From Capra hircus (Eukaryota; Chordata; Mammalia; Artiodactyla; Bovidae), in the NCBI RefSeq assembly GCF_001704415.2, contig NC_030826.1, positions 58,919,362 to 58,983,361 of the forward strand: a DNA stretch of 64,000 nt. The letters run 5' to 3'. Shown piece by piece: positions 58,475 to 64,000 of the stretch; within the stretch, counting starts at the first letter, position 1, and every line of letters starts with the position of its first letter. The translations under genes were made by a program, and so were the position numbers. The notes under the pieces are model-generated. The model did no database searches, was not told the origin of the DNA, and saw only the letters and a program-made list of their open reading frames with translations.

Positions 58475-59320
58475 GGAATCTGGAAGGTTAGATCCATGAA
58501 TCAAGGCAAATTGGAAGTTGTGAAACAGGAGATGGCAGGAGTGAACGTCGATATTCTAGGAATCAGTGAACTAAAATGGACTGGAATGGGTGAATTTAAC
58601 TCAGATGACCATTATATCTACTACTGTGGGCAGGAATCCCTGCCCAATGAAGAATCCCAGTGAAGAAATGGAGTAGCCATCATGGTCAACAAAAGAGTCT
58701 GAAATGCAGTACTTGGATGCAATCTCAAAAATGACAGAATGATCTCTGTTCGTTTCCAAGGCAAACCATTCAATATCACAGTAATCCAAGTCTATGCCCC
58801 AACCAGTAATGCTGAAGAAGCTGAAGTTAAACGGTTCTATGAAGACCTACAAGACCTTTTAGAAGTAACACCCAAAAAAGATGTCCTTTTCATTTTAGGG
58901 GACTGGAATGCAAAAGTAGGAGGTCAAGAAACACCTGGAGTAACAGGCAAATTTGGCCTTGGAATACGATATGAAGCAGGGCAAAGGCTAATAGAGTTTT
59001 GCCAAGAGAATGCACTGGTCATAGCAAACACCCTCTTCCAACAACACAAGAGAAGACTCTACACATGGACATCACCAGATGGTCAACACTGAAATCAGAT
59101 TGATTGTATTCTTTGCAGCCAAAGATGGAGAAGCTCTATACAGTCAGCAAAAACAAGACCAGGAGCTGACGGTGGCTCAGATCATGAACTCCTTATTGCC
59201 AAATTCAGACTTAAATTGAAGAAAGTAGGGAAAACCACTAGACCATTCGGGTATGACTTAAATCAAATCCCTTATGATTATACAGTGGAAGTAAGAAATA
59301 GGTTTAAGGGACTAGATCTG
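58475..59320 (+). pseudogene. BovB endonuclease domain remnant
   Basis: APE-type endonuclease, which nicks target DNA to prime reverse transcription. One frame covers 58475-59320. ISE (58562-58570), QVYAPT, LGDWNAKVG, YTWTSPDG and SDH (59177-59185) mark the family motifs in order. The first motif has Lys (58484-58486) after Trp where the family has a metal-binding Asn. In-frame TGA stops lie at 58661, 58700 and 59090, the last two of CGA-to-TGA type. A small insertion lies at about 58640-58660. The domain is therefore dead in this copy. Confidence 0.93.
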
Positions 59321-59325
59321 ATAGA

Positions 59326-59829
59326 GTGCCTGATGAACTATGGACAGAGGTTCATGACATTGTGCAAGAGACAGGGATCAAGACCATCCCCAAGGAAAAG
59401 AAATGCAAAAAAGCAACATGGCTGTCTGGGGAGGCCTTACAAATAGCTGTGAAAAGGAGAGAAGTGAAATGCAAAGGAGAAAAGGAAAGATATAAGCATC
59501 TGAATGCAGAGTTCCAAAGAATAGCAAAGAAAGATAAGAAAGCCTCCCTCAGTGATCACTGCAAAGAAATAGAGGAAAACAAGAGAATGGGAAAGACTAG
59601 AGATCTCTTCAAGAAAATTAGAGATACCAAGGGAACATTTCATGCAAAGATGGGCTCGATAAAGGACAGAAATGGTATGGACCTAACAGAAGCAGAAGAT
59701 ATTAAGAAGAGGTGGCAAGAATACACAGAAGAAGTATACAAAAAAGATCTTCATGACCGAGATAATCACGATGGTGTGATCACTCACCCAGAGCCAGACA
59801 TCCGGAATGTGAAGTCAAGTGGGCCTTAG
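59326..59829 (+). pseudogene. BovB linker and RT N-terminal region remnant
   Basis: A 167-codon open frame, Lys/Glu-rich, lies between endonuclease and RT palm. It is shifted relative to the endonuclease by a small deletion (apparently 4 bp) at about 59320. It leaves frame through a further single-base deletion near 59803. Sequence such as WQEYTEEVYKKDLHD is characteristic of the region before the RT. Confidence 0.88.
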
Positions 59830-59906
59830 AAAACATCACTACAAACAAAGCTAGTGGAGGTGATGGAATTCCAGTTGAGCTATTTCAAATCCTGAAAGAT
59901 GATGCT

Positions 59907-60686
59907 GTGAAACTGCTACACTCAATATGCCAGCAAATTTGGAAAAATCAGCAGTGGCCACAGAACTGGAGAAGGTCAGTTTTCATTCCAATCCCAAAGA
60001 AAGGCAATGCCAAAGAATGCTCAAACTACCACACAGTTGCACGCATCCTACACACTAGTAAAGTAATGCTCAAAATTCTCCAAGTCAGGCTTCAGCAATA
60101 CCTGAACCATGAACTTCCAGATGTTCAAGCTGGTTTTAGAAAAGGCAGAGGAATCAGAGATCATATTGCCAACATCCGCTGGATCATGGAAAAAGGAAGA
60201 GAGTTCCAGAAAAACATCTATTTTTGCTTTATTGACTATGCCAAAGCCTTTGACTGTGTGGATCACAATAAACTGTGGAAAATTCTGAAAGACATGGGAA
60301 TACCAGACCACCTGACCTGCCTCTTGAGAAACCTATATGTAGGTCAGGAAGCAACAGTTAGAACTGGACATGGAACAACAGACTGGTTCCAAATAGGAAA
60401 AGTGTTACGTCAAGGCTGTATACTGTCACCCTGCTTATTTAACTTATATGCAGAGTACATCATGAGAAACGCTGGGCTGGAAGAAGCACAAGCTGGAATC
60501 AAGATTGCCAGGAGAAATATCAGTAACCTTAGATATGCAGATGACACCACCCTCATGGCAAAAAGTGAGAAGGAACTAAAAAGCCTCTTGATGAAAGTGA
60601 AAGAGGAGAGTGAAAAAGTTGGCTTAAAGCTCAACATTCAGAAAACGAAGATCATGGCATCGGGTCCATCACTTCATGGGAAATAG
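59907..60686 (+). pseudogene. BovB reverse transcriptase core remnant
   Basis: A 259-codon open frame holding the RT fingers and palm. It has AGFRKGRG (residues 75-82), FIDYAKAFD with catalytic Asp110, RQGC (168-171), and the YADD box (210-213) with Asp212 and Asp213. All three catalytic Asp codons survive. The expected Arg of the SNYRT-type motif reads His (residue 42), a CpG-type change. The frame ends through a one-base deletion near 60664. The most intact protein segment in the window, but not a complete polypeptide. Confidence 0.95.
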
Positions 60687-60697
60687 ATGGGGAAACA

Positions 60698-61080
60698 GTG
60701 GAAACAGTGTCAGACTTTATATTGGGGGGCTCCAAAATCACTGCAGATGGTAAATGCAGCCATGAAATTAAAAGACACTTACTTCTTGGAAGAAAAGTTA
60801 TGACCAACCTAGATAGTATATTCAAAAGCAGAGACATTACTTTGCCAACAAAGGTCCATCTAGTCAAGGCTATGGTTTTTCCAGTGGTCATGTATGGATG
60901 TGAGAGTTGGACTGTGAAGAAAGCTGAGTGCTGAAGAATTGATGCTTTTGAACTGTGGTGTTGGAGAAGACTCTTGAGAATCCCTTGGACTGCAAGGAGA
61001 TCCTACCTGTCCATTCTAAAGGAAATCAGTCCTGGGTGTGTTTTGGAAGGACTGGTGCTGAAGCTGAAACTCCAATAGTT
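60698..61080 (+). pseudogene. BovB RT C-terminal region remnant
   Basis: Resumes in a new frame after the deletion near 60664 (SHEIKRHLLLGRKVMTNLDS, MYGCESWTVKKAE). It stops at a TGA at 60932-60934, again consistent with CpG decay. The rest to 61080 carries the usual C-terminal text out of frame. Confidence 0.9.
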
Positions 61081-61320
61081 TGGATTTTTGCACCTCCTAC
61101 GAAGAGTTGACTCATTGCAAAAGTCTCTGATGCTGGGAGGGATTGGGGGCAGGAGGAGAAGGTGATGACCAAGGATGAGATGGCTGGATGGCATCACTGA
61201 CTCGATGGATGTGAGCTTGAGTAATCTCTGGGAGTGGTGATGGACAGTGAGGCCTGGCGTGCTGCAGTTCATGGGGTTGCGAAATGTTGGACATGACTGA
61301 GTGACTGAACTGAACTGAAC

Positions 61321-61469
61321 TTGAGTTGAATGGATTGGGAACCTATGACTGTTACTAGTCTCACATATCAAGGAATACTGATCTAAAGTCTTCATAAAAG
61401 AGGTGGTATTGAATTGGATCTTGAGGAATACAAGACTAGACATAAAGGAGATTGGGAAGAAATAAGTCA
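61321..61469. other. Spacer between BovB copies
   Basis: Unique sequence, nothing recognised. Confidence 0.5.
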
Positions 61470-61862
61470 AACTGAGTGCTGAAGCATTGATCCTTTCTAT
61501 CTGTGGTGCTGAAGATGACTCTTGAGAGTCCCTTGGACTGTAGGGCAATCAAACTAGTCAATCCCAAAGGAAATCAACTCTGAATATTTCCTGGAGTAGT
61601 TGATGCTAAAGCTGAAGCTCCAATATCTTGGCCACCTGATTCAAAGTGCCGACTCACTGGAAAATACCCTGATACTGGAAAAGATAGAAGGCAAAAGGAA
61701 AAGAGGGTGACAGAGGATGAGATGGTTAGATGGCATCACCAACTCAGTGGACATGAATTTGAAGAAACTCTTGGAGACAGTGAAGGACAGGGAAGCCTTG
61801 TGTGCTGCAATACGTGAGGTCTCAAAGAGTCGGACATGACTTAGTGGCTGAGTAACAACAAT
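61470..61862 (+). mobile_element. BovB LINE 3' fragment
   Basis: Second BovB terminus in the same orientation, more diverged than the copy upstream. It has an agtaacaacaatta-type tail instead of the CTGAA repeat, so it comes from a different subfamily and is not a tandem duplicate. Confidence 0.92.
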
Positions 61863-62169
61863 TACAATGAGGAGTTAAATCAAATGTTTCCCAAAGTATG
61901 TTATTTAAAATATTCAATCTCAGAAATGTTAGTAACTTTTACCTGCGTGGAAAAAAAAATGTTTCCATGTTCAATTAAATTTGAAAATGAGGGATACTAA
62001 GTAAAATAAGCCAAGTTTTCCATTGAGCGATTCCTTCAACTCATTGACCTGCTAAAGAATATTGTAAATTTACTAAGAGGACACCACAGGCAGTCCTTCT
62101 TGGATGGATTTAACCACCTATTTGTCACCAAACAAATGAGCAGCTGTTTACACAGATAAACACAAGATA
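61863..62169. other. Non-coding interval
   Basis: Nothing recognised. Confidence 0.5.
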
Positions 62170-62343
62170 GAGACGTGGAGAAGGAGAGGAGGGCAGCAGA
62201 GGACGAAATGGTTAGATAACATCAGTGACTCAACAGACATGAATTTGAACAAAGTCCAAGAGGTAGTGAAGGACAGGGAAGCCTGGTGTGCTACAGCCCA
62301 TGAGGTTGCAGAGTCAGACACCACTTAGCAACCGAACAATAAA
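62170..62343 (+). mobile_element. BovB LINE 3' fragment (short)
   Basis: Last ~170 bp of BovB (gagaaggagaggagggcagc to cttagcaaccgaacaataaa). Third BovB end in the same orientation within 1.1 kb. Confidence 0.88.
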
Positions 62344-64000
62344 CAGCATGAGACACTGAAGGGGAATAACGTGATCAAACTGATGATTAAAGAAGACTAA
62401 TCTAGTGCCGGGCTAGTTGGATGAAAAAAGGGTCCACAATTGAACAGGTGTGAAATAGTAGGAATTTGAATTAAAGCCTTGCAATGGGACAAGCAAGGCA
62501 GACACGGAGAGGAAAGAGACATAAAAGAACTGAATAAATCTGGTAAGTGACTGGGTTCAGGGGGAGAAAGCCAACAGAATGAAAGCTAATTCCGCAATTT
62601 CAAGCCTGGGTGGCTGTAAGAATGGTGGCGCCATTGACAGAAAGAGGGAAGGGAGCCAGGAAACACACTGAGTTCTGTGTGTGACGCGAGAGCACAGCAT
62701 GGACGGCTGTGTTTCCCAGACTCACACGACTGTGAAAGGTCTCACGGGGCTTCAAGTTCACGTTCCTGTAGGCTGCTCAGCCTACAGCTTACCTATCTCG
62801 GATGATGAAGAACCGTTTCATAGAATGCTGTAAGGAAGGGGATTATGAAATGTTTTTCAGGGTAAGACTCTGCTGCATCCTCCAGACTAACATCATTCTC
62901 TCCAGTTAGTCGAGAGCTTCTATTTGCTGCTTGCAGTCACCCCCACCTTATTCCAGGTACAGAATCAGTTGTTGCTTTTCACATGCAAACTTTTGTCTGA
63001 AACTGAAGGCGTCCCTGGTGACTCAGTGGTAATGAATGACCTTGAATAATATGTTTACCAAACTGGACCATTCACAGATCTGAGCTGATACCAGTCACTG
63101 CCTCTGCATCATCAAAGGTGACACGTCGGTCAAGCACCAGAGACAGGACAATATTTCCTAACTACTCGGTCATATTCAGACTTTCAAATAAATCAACTAC
63201 ATGAAATATACATATAATTGTGAGTAATCTGAAAAAATTAACATGCCCTTTTTATTGAAGAGGGAGGAGGTGTCTTTCTAGGTTCCTTGATGATAGGGTA
63301 TTTAAATGCAGATGCTTCAATCAAAACAAAATCAGATGACTATTGTTCTTCTAAACACTCTTTTCCATCCTGCCATCTCCTCCCTTTCCCCAGCTCTTCA
63401 GGTCTGTGTTCTTCCAACATTTACAAGTTGGAGACCTTGCACGTTGCATTTTCTGGACTCTCTCCCTTCCCTCTTCCCCACTGCAACAAGAACACTCAGC
63501 TCAAAGCAGTGGCTCAGTTTTGTACAAAACCATGAAAGAGAGCCCAGCGAGATGGAGCTAGAGGGCTGGCATCTATCTGATAGGTCTGCAAGGACCAGAG
63601 CCTTCAGAGTCCAACCAAGCAGTAACTTCAACTCTCCAGCATTTCTCCACACGGAGGGGCTTCCCTGCTTAACTAGGCTTTTAACCTGGCGTCTGCTGTT
63701 TCCTCCACTCCTCCTTTGGCCTGAGGCTCAGACCTAAAGTCCCTGAATTCATCATCTGAGGCGCCAGACTTCTGTCCAATGCCCCCACAACCTCTTTTCT
63801 TTCAAGGTAAATCTACATCCTCTAGCCCTTTTAAAAACTCACATGGATTTAAAGTTTTCACATCCCTGAATTAAAAATACCAGTCTGTTCTAAAAGTTGC
63901 TGTGGTAAAACCTGCCGCATACACTCAGATGGGCCACGTTCTGTATTTCAGTTAACCTGCGTTACTATATGTCCAAGATGGTGGAGCAGGAGGACGTGCC
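62344..64000. other. Unique sequence with a SINE-head stub
   Basis: ggcgtccctggtgactcagt at about 63008-63042 is the start of a Bov-tA head and then stops. The overlapping frames at 63287-63737 show no known domain. No gene recognised up to the window edge. Confidence 0.5.

Larger units (their letters stand above)
57842..61320 (+). mobile_element. BovB (RTE-clade) LINE, nearly full length
   Basis: A plus-strand element of about 3.5 kb. The 5' region is CpG-bearing (57842-58440), followed by an APE-type endonuclease, linker, RT and C-terminal region. It ends in a (CTGAA)n tail at about 61303-61320. The length matches complete BovB and sequence quality is high, but several lesions break the frame. 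The 5' boundary is approximate and no target duplication was found. BovB is the autonomous partner of the Bov-A/Bov-tA SINEs and is known for horizontal transfer between reptiles and ruminants. Confidence 0.95.

Noticed and set aside
57842..61320. BovB as a functional gene or a virus
   Set aside because: It is a non-LTR retrotransposon with no envelope, capsid or LTR, and it carries several stops and frameshifts.
63287..63737. 143-codon plus-strand frame near the window end
   Set aside because: It overlaps another plus-strand frame and a minus-strand frame and has no recognisable motif. Treated as background.

Overview
The window is ruminant nuclear DNA, most likely from a bovid; the species cannot be fixed from sequence alone. 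The diagnosis rests on the repeats. There is a nearly complete BovB (RTE-clade) LINE and seven 3' fragments of it. There are about 27 copies of the Bov-tA, Bov-A and Bov-A2 SINEs, whose bodies derive from BovB. There are also CHR-type SINEs of cetartiodactyls and L1 3' ends of the artiodactyl type. I found no intact host protein-coding gene, no functional tRNA, no rRNA and no CRISPR array. The longer open frames are SINE, LINE, microsatellite or GC-rich background. The stretch is intergenic, or lies inside a long intron.

Layout. 1-9 kb: non-coding sequence with scattered SINEs, a BovB tail nested in a CHR SINE (3.1-4.0 kb), a long TG/CG tract (8.0 kb) and an inverted SINE pair set in an L1 3' end (8.3-9.0 kb). 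10-15 kb: an old L1 end, MIR remnants, a seven-unit 55-bp tandem array (13146-13530), a BovB tail and a probable solo retroviral LTR (about 14673-14967). 16-32 kb: sparse SINEs, a local 184-bp duplication split by a Bov-A2 (27.4-28.0 kb) and long unique stretches. 32.4-33.1 kb: a CpG-dense block with ETS and E-box motifs that looks like a promoter. 34-51 kb: a BovB tail, many SINEs, alternating purine-pyrimidine tracts, a G-run, a second small CpG cluster (46.3 kb) and a 1.2-kb L1 3' end with its ORF2 terminus. 52-57 kb: a repeat-poor block with homeodomain-like motifs, then an old antisense L1 split by BovB, and more L1 3' ends. 57.8-62.3 kb: the 3.5-kb BovB followed by two more BovB tails in the same orientation. 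62.3-64 kb: unique sequence.

The parts do not form an operon or pathway. They record successive retrotransposition: old L1 and MIR first, then CHR, BovB and younger L1, then Bov-tA and Bov-A2. BovB supplies both the recognisable reverse transcriptase and the sequence from which the SINE bodies were built. Places with possible host function are the CpG-dense block at 32.4-33.1 kb, the 55-bp array and the repeat-poor block at 51.9-52.6 kb. All three are inferences from base composition and short motifs. No new biochemical system can be claimed here.
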